A stretch of 64,000 bases of DNA from Vespa crabro (GCF_910589235.1 NC_060964.1:6924569-6988568); one strand, 5' to 3'; numbered from the stretch's first letter, positions 13,524 to 26,310 are shown. Notes: generated by a model not told the origin, from the letters alone. Translations and numbers: made by a program.

Positions 13524-16500
13524 ATCTCTATCTTTCTCTCTCTCTCTCACTCTCTGGAGGAATTTCTCGTGTGAAGAGGAAAGCCTTGTTAAAGGGTAAG
13601 TAGATCGAGTAGGATCAATTAAGTAGAGAAACGCGTTCCGTGCTATGACCTTGTCATACTCGATATATCTACTTATATCATATTATGTAAGTGGTAAAAA
13701 TTGAAAAAACAAAGAAAAGAAAAAAAAAAGAATTTTGTGTGCCTTTCTTTTTTTTTTTCTTTTTTTTTAACCGAACCCCTCTCTCTACAATAATTATTAT
13801 TTATAATACGAAGCGCGCGAAACAAGCGCTGCTGTGTGTCAGGGCTTAAACGATCAAACGAGGAGTTACGATCGTATATATATATATATATATATATAAA
13901 TACATATATACATACATGTACTCGATACTCAACGAGAAACTACTTAAACGTATGTACATAACATTAATGAATACATACGCACAACTGGGTACACATTTTC
14001 TCGCCCGCCATATGTTTTTTTTCTTTTTTTCTTTTTTAATAATCGACAATTTATATCTACTTCGTGGGATAAGAGGTGGAGATGGAGGGGACAGGGAACG
14101 ATGAGTATGCATATAAAAATAATATTATATGTAAACGAACGTATAACACGCATTAATCATGTATTGTCGATATGAAACGAGTTAGTCCAAGTATATATGC
14201 GTTGAGGAACGTTTCTAACGAACGACACATCAATCTTCTTACGAATAATTAAAAATTCCTTTTAATATCTACATAATACTCTTTGTGAGTATGTATGGCG
14301 AGGAGGGAAGGGAGAAAGACGTTCCTAGATAGATCTATCTTGGAAAAAAATAAGAAAAGAAAATAAAGAAGAGGAAAAAAAAAAAGAAAAAGAAAAGAAA
14401 AGAAAAATAGGCAGCAATAGTTTTCAACGTAGGTGCATGCATACATACATACAATACGTACATACTATACATACATATTATACATACAAAGAATTCGAAA
14501 TGCAAAAACATGACATCGCTTTAAATATAACGTATACCATCATTTACAATGAAAGAAACAGGACAGCTACAACAATGTATGTACACCTACTTGCAACAAA
14601 AGTACGGGGCTTACATTGTACACCTATTATCCACTTACGTCTCTGGGACAATACGGCGGAATTGCAGTCTCTGGATGACGAGACCACGCTTCACTAGTAG
14701 TTCAGAAGTACACCTCATCTATCTATCTATCTTTCTCTTTCTCTCTCTTTCCCTCTCTCTCTCTCTCTCTCTCTTTTTCTCTTTCTCTCTGTTTCTTTTT
14801 CTCTTTCTCTATCTATCTATCTATCTTTTTCGTCGGCACAAAATTTCTGAACTAAAATAAAAGGAGTACAGCAGAAAGTTTGACTTTTAGCTATCTCTAA
14901 GAGAGAAAAAGATTTTTGTATCTTTCAAATTTTCTCCATCACTCTTTTATCTCGTAATAAATGTAACGCGCGACATTTATTGCTATTTCTCTTGGCACAT
15001 GCAATAAACATTTATTAATCGTTATATTGTTTACCCTAAAACTGCTTCTCTTTTAGCTTTAACGCGTGGCGAACGAGAATGTTAACGCGTACGTATCCGT
15101 ATGCATGTGATATTTATGCATATACATACGTGTATATATATATATATATATTTACAATAGAAGTTTAAATCATAATCCTCGGGTAAACAAGCCACAAAGA
15201 AGTAACACTCACGAAGTATATAAAACTTTGAGAGAATCGAGACCCGTGTCAAAAATATGTATTCATATATATATATTATATATATATGTATTATATATAT
15301 ATATATATGTATATATATATGTATATATATATATATTTATATATATATATATATATATGTATACGAATGTATGTACTTATGTAGGTATACGAGTACGGAA
15401 TCGTTTTTCTACCTACAACACCTAGAGTTTCCAATTTTAAACTGACATACGAATCAAGAAGTGGTCTTATTTTTATGCCAACACAAGTTACCGAGCCACC
15501 TTCTTGCGTTATAATGTTTGTTCATCGCATTAACGAGTGGCCGCGAAAACTCTCGTGACATTCATACCTCTTCTCCTCGTTCTCGTATCCTTTCCTTTTT
15601 CGTTTCTTTCTTATTTTCATGATAAATTGGTATTATCGCGTTTCCCATTTTATGTTTTATTTTCGAAGAAAGAAAAAAAAAAAATGATTTATTTTAATTG
15701 GTTCATGTTTCTTAATCCGCAATAAATCGTTAGGATCGTATGATTTATCATGCACTAATTTTTTTTTTTTTTTTTCTTTTTTTTTTATTCACTCGATTTC
15801 AGTAAATTGGCTAACAAATTTCGTTGAAAATTAATATCTTTACGTTCGAAACAAGGCTCGTTTTATTTTCCTTATTAATCGTCGAAACTAAAAATAATTT
15901 GTTTTTTTTTTTTTTTCTTTTTTTATGCAAGAAAACAACTCGTTTTATTTATAAATCACTCATCGGAATAAATATAGTGTTTGTTTAAAATAGATACGCA
16001 TATAAATTTGAATCAGTGTGTATACTGTACGTGTTAAAGAAACGCTCAACGTTAGCGTATGCTTCATACACATGACGGCAGGTTGACGCTCAGTTGAAAA
16101 AAAAAAAAAAATAGAGAAATGTGACATCTTTATGACAGGGATGTGCTCTTTCATGTATGATGGAACCATGCAGAATGAGATAGATTATTTAACTATCTCA
16201 AACATGACGTGTTTTAATTTTCATATCGCTTAAGAATCTCGTTTCCGTATTTTGCCTGAGATAATTGTAAGTGAAAATCGAAGCGTATTTTAAAACATCA
16301 CTAACGGATACTATGTATTCGTAAATCTTGTTATGTTGAAAATTGATCGATTTAAACAACGAAGTAAATATTATATTCGAATTTTTTCAAAACATTAAAC
16401 TAAACAAATGCCACGTGTTAAGATTAACAAAGCACGTGCATTATTATAATGCATCGCAACATTCATTACGCATACATTATAACACTATTTTTTTATGTTA

Positions 16501-18034
16501 ATATATATATATATATTTTTTTTTTTTTTTAAATAAAAATACAAGCTATTTTTCATATGAATTGTTATGAGCAATAATTCCGATGATTAGTTTCAACAAA
16601 CTAAGGGACAAAAAAGAGCAAAAAATATATGCACTCTTTTTGTTCTTCGATATTCAGGTCAACTTTTCGTTTCACTGATGATTTCTACAGAAATTAAAAG
16701 TATTAAAAGTTTGACTTGAACGAATAAGATTTAATAAAATACCAATAGAAAAAGGGAAAAGATATCGTAATTCATATCGAAGATTTCGCGAAGATGCTAG
16801 GATAGCGAGAGGATCGTAGGTAATGTGGTCACTTACGGCGGCGGATGTACCAAGTTAAGAAGCTCCGACGGCGAAGTAGGAACTCTACGTATCGTGAGCT
16901 TCCGCCCGTCAGAAGAGCCCATGCCGATCGATGCTAGAGAGCGTATGGAAACGGAATCGGTGAATGGACGACCAACCTGGCCGTTGCCATCAGAAAAAAC
17001 GATTGAGGCCCAGCTAGCGGCTGGTGGTTGATGTTGATGATAATGATGATGGTGTTCGTCCATCGTGGCGTTTGATTTCAACGAACGCATACTTGGGTAA
17101 CGATGGTGACGAGTAACGTGATGATCGACGCCACGAGTGCTTCTTCCCGACTGCTCGTTCGATCTGGAAAAAGAAAAAAAAAAAAAAAGAAAAAATGTCA
17201 ATTCTTCCAAATATCGTGTTCTTTCGTATTGCATCGTTGTTACGTAATTAAGCAAATATAAAATTTCCAGAATTCAAAAACAAATAACGATAGTGTCTCG
17301 TATCACTTTAATAATTGATCCATCTTGAAATCTTTTTACCAACGAACAGATTTGTCGTCATTGATTATCAAGAAAAATATTTAAAAAAAAAAAAATGAAG
17401 AAAAAAAAGAAAAGAAAAGAAAAAATAAGAAAAGGTATTAAATATATTAGAGAATATCGAAGTATTACATGATCGGTCTCGATTGATGAAGTCTCGGTTG
17501 AGACCTGTCGTGAACACTGTCGGTACTGCCGCTATGTCCGCTGGAACCTAATCTGAGTTCGGGATCGTATCCAGTGAGAATCTTGGCTTGGCTGATCCTA
17601 GCCTTCCTGGAAGAGCCAGCGGAACTCAAAAGCCGACCCCTCTCCTCGCACGGTGAATCTGAATCGACATCTTGCTGTGACTCTCGATGATGACCGTGAA
17701 TAAGGTGATTATGCTGATTCTGATGCTGATGATGCTGCTGCTGCTGCTGCTGTTGATGATGATGATGATGAGGATGATGATGATGAGAATGAGGATGATG
17801 ATATTGTTGCTGCTGGGCACTTTTAACGACATCCGGATCGACGTCGTCCGAACCATCCTCTTCTTCATGCATCGTGCTCATCTTTCGAACACTTTGTAAA
17901 CGTCCGTTGTTGCCGTGTTGTTGTTTAGTTGGTTGGCAATTTTTATTGTTGCCAACGTCGGTAATCGTCAGAGGACCACAGTTACTGTGGCTGCTACTTG
18001 CGCCGCTACCGTTACTGCCGCCGCTGATGTCCAT
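6299..18034 (-). CDS. ine: Inebriated, SLC6 Na+/Cl- dependent transporter, long isoform
   Basis: Orphan member of the SLC6 neurotransmitter/osmolyte transporters in the plasma membrane; fly ine affects neuronal excitability and osmotic tolerance. Twelve coding exons: 17469-18034, 16837-17163, 12394-12584, 9165-9299, 8656-8881, 8261-8528, 7762-7990, 7427-7539, 7195-7335, 6902-7102, 6576-6752, 6299-6472; 2748 nt, 915 residues, close to the 943 I recall for the fly long form. The SLC6 core starts near residue 325 with [20 protein letters not shown] then NVWRFPY (TM1 substrate/Na+ site); [38 protein letters not shown] and the terminal CKLCGQEYC tail follow. The first 298 residues are low complexity, with His and Gln tracts and Ser/Arg-rich stretches. 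An in-frame TAG lies 9 codons upstream of the start, and an acceptor at 18083-18084 implies a non-coding exon further upstream. I assign ine rather than another SLC6 from the core plus the long/short N-terminus layout. Confidence 0.86.
10491..10545 (+). repeat. (CT)n microsatellite in ine intron
   Basis: About 27 uninterrupted CT units; a further imperfect CT-rich stretch precedes it from about 10432. It is followed within 140 bp by (GA)n on the same strand. Confidence 0.9.
10681..10839 (+). repeat. Two (GA)n microsatellites in ine intron
   Basis: (AG)n at 10681-10727 and 10801-10839, complementary to the (CT)n at 10491-10545. Confidence 0.9.
11167..11209 (+). repeat. (TA)n microsatellite
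   Basis: Uninterrupted AT/TA dinucleotides after a short ACAT run, in the ine intron. A (GA)n tract follows at about 11421-11466. Confidence 0.85.
13449..13553 (+). repeat. (CT)n microsatellite in ine intron
   Basis: About 105 bp of CT with a few TTT and TAT interruptions. Confidence 0.85.
14639..14718 (-). CDS. ine: Alternative first coding exon giving a short ine isoform
   Basis: Lies in the 4.25-kb intron between the long-form exon ending at 16837 and the first SLC6-core exon (12394-12584). It reads ATG plus 25 codons ([20 protein letters not shown] then RRIVPE) and two bases, then a strong GTAAGT donor (14638-14633). An in-frame TAG sits directly before the ATG, so this can only be a first coding exon. 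Its 80 nt leave the same two-base phase as the two long-form exons (893 nt), so it splices in frame onto the core and would give a 644-residue protein. Flies make a short Ine form of about 658 residues from an alternative start, which fits. This is inference: a short exon with a good donor can occur by chance. Confidence 0.55.
14721..14824 (+). repeat. (TCTA)n/(CT)n tract upstream of the alternative ine first exon
   Basis: ATCT tetranucleotides then CT-rich sequence, ending in ATCT again. On the ine strand it reads (GATA)n/(GA)n and directly precedes the short-isoform ATG at 14718. GA-rich tracts are common in insect promoters, so this could be part of the promoter, or only a microsatellite. 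Confidence 0.7.
15256..15360 (+). repeat. (TA)n microsatellite
   Basis: TATA runs interrupted by TATG, in the ine intron. Confidence 0.85.
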
Positions 18035-18082
18035 AATAGCATGACTCTCAGGTAGAATCTAGTCGTTTCGAGCGTATCAACC
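18035..18082 (-). other. ine: ine 5' UTR part of the long-form first coding exon
   Basis: Between the ATG at 18034 and a clear acceptor (TGTTTCAG, reverse strand, AG at 18084-18083). It contains the in-frame stop before the start codon, so the leader continues in an upstream non-coding exon. A candidate donor for that exon (CCAC then GTAAGG, reverse strand) is at about 19585. Confidence 0.5.
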
Positions 18083-19527
18083 CTGAAACACTGAGGTGGA
18101 TGAACCGCTTGAGCGAATTACGTCCGGTATCTACGTTCCACGTGCGAGTTTAACTTGTCTTTTCTCTCTCTCTCTCTCTCTCTCTTGCTCTCGCTCCTTC
18201 TTGTATTTTTTTCTCTTTAAGGAGGATCGAGTTATATTCGCTGCGTATTTAGAAATAAGAGCGATTTTATTTTATCTTTTTCAAACGTATAATAACATAA
18301 TTCTTTGAGAATTTATAAAATTGTAAAAAGAAAAAGGAAAAAAAAAAAAAAAGAATTATTCATCAATATCTAGTTTTTACAATTTATCTATATGATATAA
18401 TAATTATTAATCGTTGGAGTAAAATAATAAAACTGTATGTTAAAAATACGTAATGCTTTAATGCTAAGCTATTTGCTCTTTATCTTTAAGTAAGAAAACT
18501 TAAAGCCAGCTCACATAATAAAAGATATGAAATATTTATCTCATATCGGTTAAATAAAAAGTGTTATATTTACTTCGCATAAAAAAAAAAAGAAAAAAAA
18601 ATCAAGAGAAGTATATTCTTTTAAATCGCGATAAATCGTGATAATGTCATTATAGATATATTGCATCGATGTATTAACGGGATCGACGTGTCAAAATATT
18701 GATCGATCTCGAACTATCAAGATCGAAAATAAAGAAGATAAATTTGCTAGAAAATACATAAGTGTTAAAACATTTAAACAGATTTTCCTTATAGTTCATA
18801 TATATATATATATATATATCGTTAAAATATCATTAACATATCATTTTGCTCTCTTTTTCTTTCAAGCTAAAAAAAAATTTAATCTTAAACATAATCTTCT
18901 AAAAAGAAAAATGTTTTTCATTAGATCGTAATCCTAAATTATAAAATATTATAAATATTCAAGGAAAAAAAAAAAAAGATGATGTTAGAGAACGATTTAG
19001 GGAATGCATTCGTTAGCAATACCTTTTTTTCTATAATATATCCTGTACCAACTATGATCCTATTTTATTAAACGTTAAAGGGAAAAGATTTTATTACGTT
19101 ATTAGAGGAGGATAAATATTAAAAAAAGTTTTCTCTTAAAAATTGAAAAATCTCTAAACGGCATTATCTAAATGACATCGCGTTGTTATGGGCAATATGA
19201 TTTAAGAATAAAATATATATTTTTATAAGATAGATCGATGATTAACGTTCATTTTGATCGATCCTTTTGCATGGTAAAAAAAAAAAAATATTCGCAAGAG
19301 AAATGGAAAATCGAAAATCCTATCGACGATAACGTTCTCCTCGGTTATATTCGAATCGATCCGCACCCACGACTCAACGACCATCGAGTCCTATCATCGT
19401 GGATCAAAATAACGAGGGGAAGGTCGATTCATATGGCCGGTTAATGAAAACGTCAAGAAATTAGACGACTATACAAAGGAAAATACTGTGAAACGCGATA
19501 GACGGATTTAATCTCTAGAATTGAAAC

Positions 19528-19528
<1 letters not shown>

Positions 19529-19575
<47 letters not shown>
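19529..19575 (+). repeat. (GA)n microsatellite near ine leader exon
   Basis: About 23 AG units, immediately 3' (on the minus strand) of the candidate leader-exon donor. A second (GA)n tract with interruptions lies at about 19821-19892. Confidence 0.85.
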
Positions 19576-19578
<3 letters not shown>

Positions 19579-19842
19579 TCCTTACGTGGAACGCCGTAGA
19601 TGAAATCACGTGTTATCAGGTGAAATACCTGTCACATCGCAGGGGGCCTCGACCGGATTAAGTGCATTCCAATAGCGCGACTGAAACCCATGAGTGCCTT
19701 CTCTCTGACGAAGGTACAGATAACATTTACTCGTACACGTAGAGAGCGAGAGAGAAAGGCAAAAAGAAGAGAAAGAAAGATAAAGAAAGAGAAAGAAACA
19801 CGTATAAGTGTGAGGAAGAAAGAAAGAGAGACAGAAAGAGGG

Positions 19843-19894
<52 letters not shown>

Positions 19895-20153
19895 TTGTTC
19901 GTAGAGGCACGGCACACAAACACGTGTGCGTCGGCACGAGATAATTAATAAAAAAGAAAGACACTTTCGAATAGCGCCGCGAGAGAACGTCCGTGGCGAG
20001 AGCGAATTTCCGGTGTGGGCGGAGATAGGATCCAAGGAGAAAAAATCAAAAGGACGATGGTTCGAACGAATCGTTAGGGTATAGAATAAAAAAAGAAAAA
20101 AGAAAAGGGGGAGAGGAAGGAAAGGAAAAAAAACGGGGGAAAAAAAGGACAGG

Positions 20154-20340
20154 ATGAGTCGTAACGCGAGCCAACACGTTGGACACACACGACACAACGT
20201 CGCGCGGCGTTGTGTGCGCGCCGATCGCGTGCCGCGACTCGCGAGCATGAGCGCGAGCGCGAACGCGAATACAGCGCATCGAGCACGCAAGCGCGCTGTC
20301 GCGTACGAAACGCCGCCAACGCGTCGCACGACTGCGCACA
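20154..20340. promoter_or_regulatory. CpG-dense island, probable ine promoter/first exon
   Basis: This stretch is packed with CG dinucleotides (runs such as GCGCGCCGATCGCGTGCCGC) in a window otherwise very poor in G+C. It lies about 2.1 kb upstream of the ine long-form start, with a possible exon donor near 19585 between them. A promoter or unmethylated first exon for ine is the simplest reading; no TATA or initiator was assigned. Confidence 0.4.
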
Positions 20341-21375
20341 ACGCTGCCGATGATAAGCCAAATGCTCTCAAGTCGATCCGATCATTCCCGACTCTAATCG
20401 GACATTGCCGAGCAATCACGCGTGAACACTATGATGATTACAAGTCTCTTAGGATCATACGAACGGTCACGATCGAAAGCATATAAAAATTAAAGATATT
20501 CGCGAAACTTACAAGTGATCATTTGTTACATTGATATAATTATATTTGGTTATTTTGAATCAACGCGTAGATCGTAAACCCACGTATTTTAATATAAAAT
20601 AATACGCATGTCTAATGATAAAAATAACAAAAAACCATTGAATGTAAGATACAATTATAATTTATAAATGTACATTTACAAGGCTTATAGTTTAATGTAA
20701 TTTTAATATTAAAATAAGCTTACATAACACTATTTTGAATATTGAAGGGTTATTTTATACCCAACATTATTAATTATTACTTAACAGGTTTGAAAACACA
20801 GTTTATGTAACTTTAAAATGATTGTACAAAGATAAATTCATCTATTACTATACAGCAAATAAACTACACTCTATATGATAAAGTTCACAATATTATTGAT
20901 GATCAATATTCCTGTCCATTTGACCGAACAAGTTTCATTTAATTATGATATCCAATTGATACTCATGTAGAGGTACGTTTTTATAATTACAAGATCAATC
21001 ACTACGATTTGCATTCTTTTGTCTCCATATTTAAGTAACAACTAAAGCTTAAAATCTAAAATGCTGTGAATGAAAAGCAAACCACATGAAAATTAATGAA
21101 ACATAAAGTAATAAATTATGTAAATGAATAAATATATATATATTTATATATATATTGTATGTGTGTGTATGTGTGTAGTACATACGTATGTATGTATGCA
21201 TGTACATACATCGCGTGAGAGCGTCTATATACACGTATACATACATACGATTAATACGAAACAGGTGTCCAATCTATGAAGTAACAGGGATTCCTTTCTC
21301 AGACATAGATAACTTTGGCTCATTTTGTATGCCAGTAAAACAAAAAATGCTGTCAATATGTGCATAATATATTAA

Positions 21376-24300
21376 TCAAGATGAAGTCAAATCAAGCATC
21401 ATATTGGGGTCTTCCAATGCTGGTAATGGTAATTCATTTCGCTCCTCTTCAGTTCTAACGTCCGACATTTTTAGGAACTTAATTACCTTTTCAGTAGCTG
21501 CTATTCCACAACTACTTACTTCATTCTGTATAAAAATATTTAAAATTACTGAGAAATGTGTTATTAAATACGATATATAATTAAACTTATATAAAATCAA
21601 ATGATGAATAATTACCGATGCTGTTAAATTCATAAAATTGAAAAACTTTTGAAGTACAGATACCATTGTGGAAAAATTGTTATCTGGGAGTCTGCTGCGT
21701 ACGAGTGATTCGTAATCCTAAAAAATATCATAGTATCTTAACATGACAATATCTTATCTTATTTCATAATCTACTTTTTCTAACGTACTATACGTATATA
21801 TCTCTACTGAAGTATATATCAACTAATTTTTACCTTGTTATCCATTATTAAGTATCCAAGTAGGAGAACAACATATGCACCTATTAAAGTATGTTCCATG
21901 TGGCGTCCAGCTTTCTGCAATACTGAAGAGGAATTAATGTAATATAATTAAGTTTTTATATTGTACATCATTAAGAAATACTTATACGAACATTTGGTAA
22001 CAGTTTCTTCAATAAATTCTTCCTGGGATTTTGTTGTTGTTGATACTGTTTCTGTCTGTTCTGAATCTTTTTTACCATCTAAAATTGCATCAGTTTTCTG
22101 CTCTTCAGCTCTTGCCAGTTCTTCTTGTTTATAAAAGAGATCAATCAAAGACTCTACACCACTTTCTTCGGCTATAAAAACAATTTGATTTATAAATATA
22201 ATTACATATGTTTTGATAAATACATATACTTAAATAATATATATATATATATAGTGCTTATACAAAATACATACCATCAAAAATATTTTCTGTAGATGGA
22301 GGAGCCTTTGACTCAATAAGATGTTGTTTATTATCATCACATTGCTCTACTAAATTTATTAAAAGAATTAATGCCAACATCATCATATCAAATCTTTTTT
22401 CTTCTGGTAGCGATTCTGGTACACGTAATAAAAGATACAAACTACAATCAACTACACCACTTTGTGATCCCACTAATTTGCTTCCACAAGCTGCAAAAAA
22501 TATATGATTATAACAATAAATCAATCTCATTATATTGGAAAATGAAAATTATATAAAACCCAATAAGCTTACATTGTCTATTGAATCGATGAGTGAGATT
22601 TATGAGAACTTTGATAATAGCAAAAAGACATTCTCTGACAACAGCACCAATTGAACTCTTATCACTTGGGTCTATGGTTGGATAAATGGGAATCTCTTGT
22701 CCACATAAGTAATAAAGACTTGCTAAAGTACTTACTAATATACCATCATCATATTTTAATAAATATACTTGATTCTCTTCATTCATATGTGTAACCTAAT
22801 CATAAGTATAATATATATTATTAGTGATATACGAAAAATTGAATAAGAATATTTAATATAATTCGTATTATAATTTATAGTAGATAGTCCTTACGTTTTC
22901 TAATACACGTAAACATCTGTCAACTTTACGTAATTTATCTAATAATGGTTCCGTCCAACCACCTCTTGTAACATCATGCGCATTAATATGGCGATGACAT
23001 TCCCTGACTGTTTTTACAATATGTTCTAAACCACCTAACTCTCGAAGTTCTTCTTTAAACCATTCCCCTGCACGTTTTGAAGTTAGACTGAGAAGTGTTT
23101 CCATAGCTAATTGCCCAACCTGCAAAGATAAATATATTTTATCACATTTCCTTTCCATTTAATAAAATTAATATTGATTAATCAATAATCAGAAATAATT
23201 ATATTACTCACAGTAATATTATCCAAATTTAAATGTTTTGCATGTCCCTGTGCTTGAATATCCGCACATAACTGCCGTACTTTTTCCTTATTTTTTAATA
23301 ATTCAGCCCTACTAAGGCCACAATCGTCAAGCGCATCTTTATGACTGGCATCAGATTCCAATAAACTTAACATTAGTTCTAAGCAATCTCGGTCTAAATC
23401 CATCGCTAGACGATCTTGACTTAACACAAACATTACAGTCGCTGTACACAGACCAAGACTCTAATTGCAATACAAAATAATATTAAAATTTATCCATCTT
23501 TTTTTTTTTTTTGAATATTAAAATAGTAAATAAAAGACGTACTTGATCTTTAGTGGCATCGTGTAATGCTTTAAAGAATTTAGCAACGGTTCCATGAGCA
23601 CGTACATGCATACGAAAGGCTGGAGCCATGCATTTGCTTGCTAAGCGTATAGCTGAAAGGCAACGTGTAGCATTTGGATTATTTTCTCTTAAAGTATCCA
23701 ATATATATTCAACATCATCATTAAACTCCTGAAATTCTCCACTTTCTTGAATTTGATGGGCCTTTTTCACATTCTTTACTACAGTGTAAAACTGAAAAAA
23801 AATAATGTTATCATCATCAATAGATCCTAATATCAATGAGTCTTATCATTTTGATATAATATATATGGCTTTGAGTATTTGTATAATATATACTTACACC
23901 TTTAACTTTCCTGCAACAACGAACACTTGTAACAGCTTCAGAGTCATCTGTAAAGTCTACATCAGTTTCAGGATAAGTCACAACTCTTGTAAGTTGAGAA
24001 GTCTCAAATTCTCCTGCATATGCTTCAGATCCAGTTGTACTATGTGATCCTGAAGCTATATTTGGAATTACATTTCCAATATTAGGAGTATCTGTCGTAC
24101 TAGATTCTTTATCACTATCACACCACTTGTGTTTATACAATGCACGTCTTTTATTTCCATTTGTTGTCCCTGTTGAACGACTCTTAAATATGCTACCCTT
24201 TTTAGTAACAGGCTTAGATGGTACATTTGTTGTAGGAGCATTTATGGTTTGTGATTCTGAAACTGTACTTGTTACATGCAAAGGCATTTCATTTTCAACA

Positions 24301-25674
24301 TTGCCACTCACACCTTCACTATCATCGCTACCTGAAAACCAATCCTGATCCACTAATGTCTTAGCTGCTGCAGTTTCAGAATCAGCTGCATGAGCTGATG
24401 ATTCCAATTCTGTTTCAGGATCAGGTTCCACCTCAGTTTCACCTTCTGGTTCTAATTCTTGTTCTACTTCTGCTTCTGTTTCTTTCTCTGGTTGTCTATT
24501 AGTTTCAGGTATCACTTCATTTGTAGGAATATCTATAGAACAATGTTGAACCTCATCTGATGTAATTTCCGAATTATCTTCAGCTTCAGGGACATTTAAA
24601 ATCATTGGTCTTGTTTGCATAGGATCTGCATCACTCGAAAGAATATCAATAAGTTCTTGAGTTGTGGTAGGCAGTGGTTGGTCTCGTCCAATTAAAGGTT
24701 CTATCGTTGGTTTACATGGATACGTTGAACTACAATCAGTCTTAACAATATCATAATGGGATATAAGAGTGTTATTGGAATCCGTAACGGATTTTCTGAG
24801 AGTTAAGGAGAGTCCAGAACTATGCGTATTTGAAGTAGTTGACGCTGTAGTAACACCAGAAGAACCTGTTATGTCTAGATGTAAATTTTTTGCACGACTA
24901 CGAGTTGTTCGTCGCATATCAGAATTTTCTAATGGTATTGATACTGTCGATACAATTGGTTGCTGAGAACGAGTTGTCTTAAGATCTGTTTTGATTGATG
25001 GTTCTGTATTACTTTTACGTTCAATATCTATTTTAGAGGGACTAGTAAGAGGTGTAGAAATTCTGTAAGTTTCAGGTTCTTGATCTTGATTATTTTGCAC
25101 ATCTCCGCATACTAATCTTGCAGTACCCTTACATATTCTTAAGACAATTGGAGGTTTTCCTTCTTCTCTATTTGATGTTTCATTACCGGTATTATCTACA
25201 CTTTCTGATACTTTCTTTGTAGGAGTATGAATTGCTTTTGGTAAGGGCTGTTTTGGCAGGGGTTGTTGAGGCTGCTTTGGAGCGCGTGCTCTACCATATT
25301 GTGAATCAGGTACTTGTCTGTATATTGCCACATCCTGGCGAGATTCTTCTACTACTGGTGGTACATTTCTACTTTTAAAAAATTTCTTCGGCTTTACAAC
25401 GGCCGGTGTGGTGTCTGTCTTACTAGTTGGATCAATTTCAAATGAAAAAGGATCTTTTCCAGAATTCACACGTGTATTCTGGTTACTGTAATCAATTTTC
25501 ATCCTTTTTGCACCAAATGAATTGTGAATATTATCTCTCCTTCCTATATATAATTAAAAAAAATAATATATATATATACATATACATATATACATATATA
25601 TATATATACTCTTTGAAAAACTTAAAAGATAAATTATTCTTTGAATAATTTAAAAGTTACTCAAAATATATATG

Positions 25675-25712
<38 letters not shown>

Positions 25713-26310
25713 AATAAATTTTTAAACTACATATATTATGCATATAAATGCTATACTTTTTGAATGCAATAATGTGTAATATGCAGTATTAATATCTTGC
25801 ATATATGTGGACACAATTACGTCATATTAAATAACTTGCTTAGGTAGATGAAAAAGTACAATAAAGTTAGACTTAAGAGGAAAAAGAAAAAAAAAGAAAA
25901 AGAAGAAGAAGAAAATAGAAAAGAAAACTATATTATGAATGAGTCATAACGAAAGAATTAGAGAAACTATGCAATTAATAATTTCATAATAAGCTTTACC
26001 GACATGAAAATGTATTGATGAGAATATTTTCAATATAATTCAATACAATTTTTTCTTGAAATATTTAATATTTCTATAATACAGAAAGGTGTAAATAAAA
26101 ATGACATGAAAGTAATAAATACATACCATTGATATTCGTGCTTCTGATAGATGTAAATGATGTTATACCCCATTTTCCAACAGTACCTGCTGACTTGGCA
26201 GCAGAAGGTCTATTACTATTTTCTCGAAAAAGCTTATCAAATTGAATGCTCCCAGGTGTCACACTATTGACCTTGCGACTGTAAGATTTAGTATAACTGC
26301 GAGACGTCAT
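21376..26310 (-). CDS. wapl: Wings apart-like (WAPL), cohesin release factor
   Basis: Wapl with Pds5 opens the cohesin ring and removes cohesin from chromatin; nuclear. Eleven exons: 26127-26310, 23898-25543, 23543-23791, 23212-23460, 22895-23119, 22573-22795, 22275-22490, 21992-22171, 21834-21922, 21616-21717, 21376-21525; 3513 nt, 1170 residues. The N-terminus ([15 protein letters not shown], then FDKLFREN and [11 protein letters not shown]) matches the start of insect Wapl. Residues about 62-610, one exon, are disordered, with a Glu-rich stretch near 415-445. The conserved helical WAPL domain follows: [54 protein letters not shown], then [15 protein letters not shown]. The exon ending at 21992 needs a weak GTTCGT donor to keep frame, while a better-looking donor 4 bases downstream would break it. 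The gene is head to head with Rox8. Confidence 0.94.
25674..25707 (+). repeat. (TA)n microsatellite in wapl intron 1
   Basis: Uninterrupted TA units in the first wapl intron. Confidence 0.8.

Larger units (their letters stand above)
18085..21375. other. Intergenic/leader region between ine and wapl
   Basis: No protein gene is supported. It holds the ine 5' leader intron (18085 to about 19585), two (GA)n tracts, a CpG-dense island at 20154-20340 that is probably the ine long-form promoter, and A+T-rich DNA from about 20500 to 21375 that should include the wapl 3' UTR. The long open frames around 19606-20419 run through the (GA)n and GC-rich tracts in several frames at once and are composition artefacts. 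Confidence 0.5.

Noticed and set aside
14437..14860. Two plus-strand open frames of 86 and 103 codons
   Set aside because: They overlap on the plus strand and end in CT repeats. The information content of this segment is better explained by the minus-strand ine alternative first exon.
19606..20419. Several overlapping open frames, up to 230 codons
   Set aside because: They are open in both strands and several frames because of (GA)n repeats and the CpG island. No splice or domain support.
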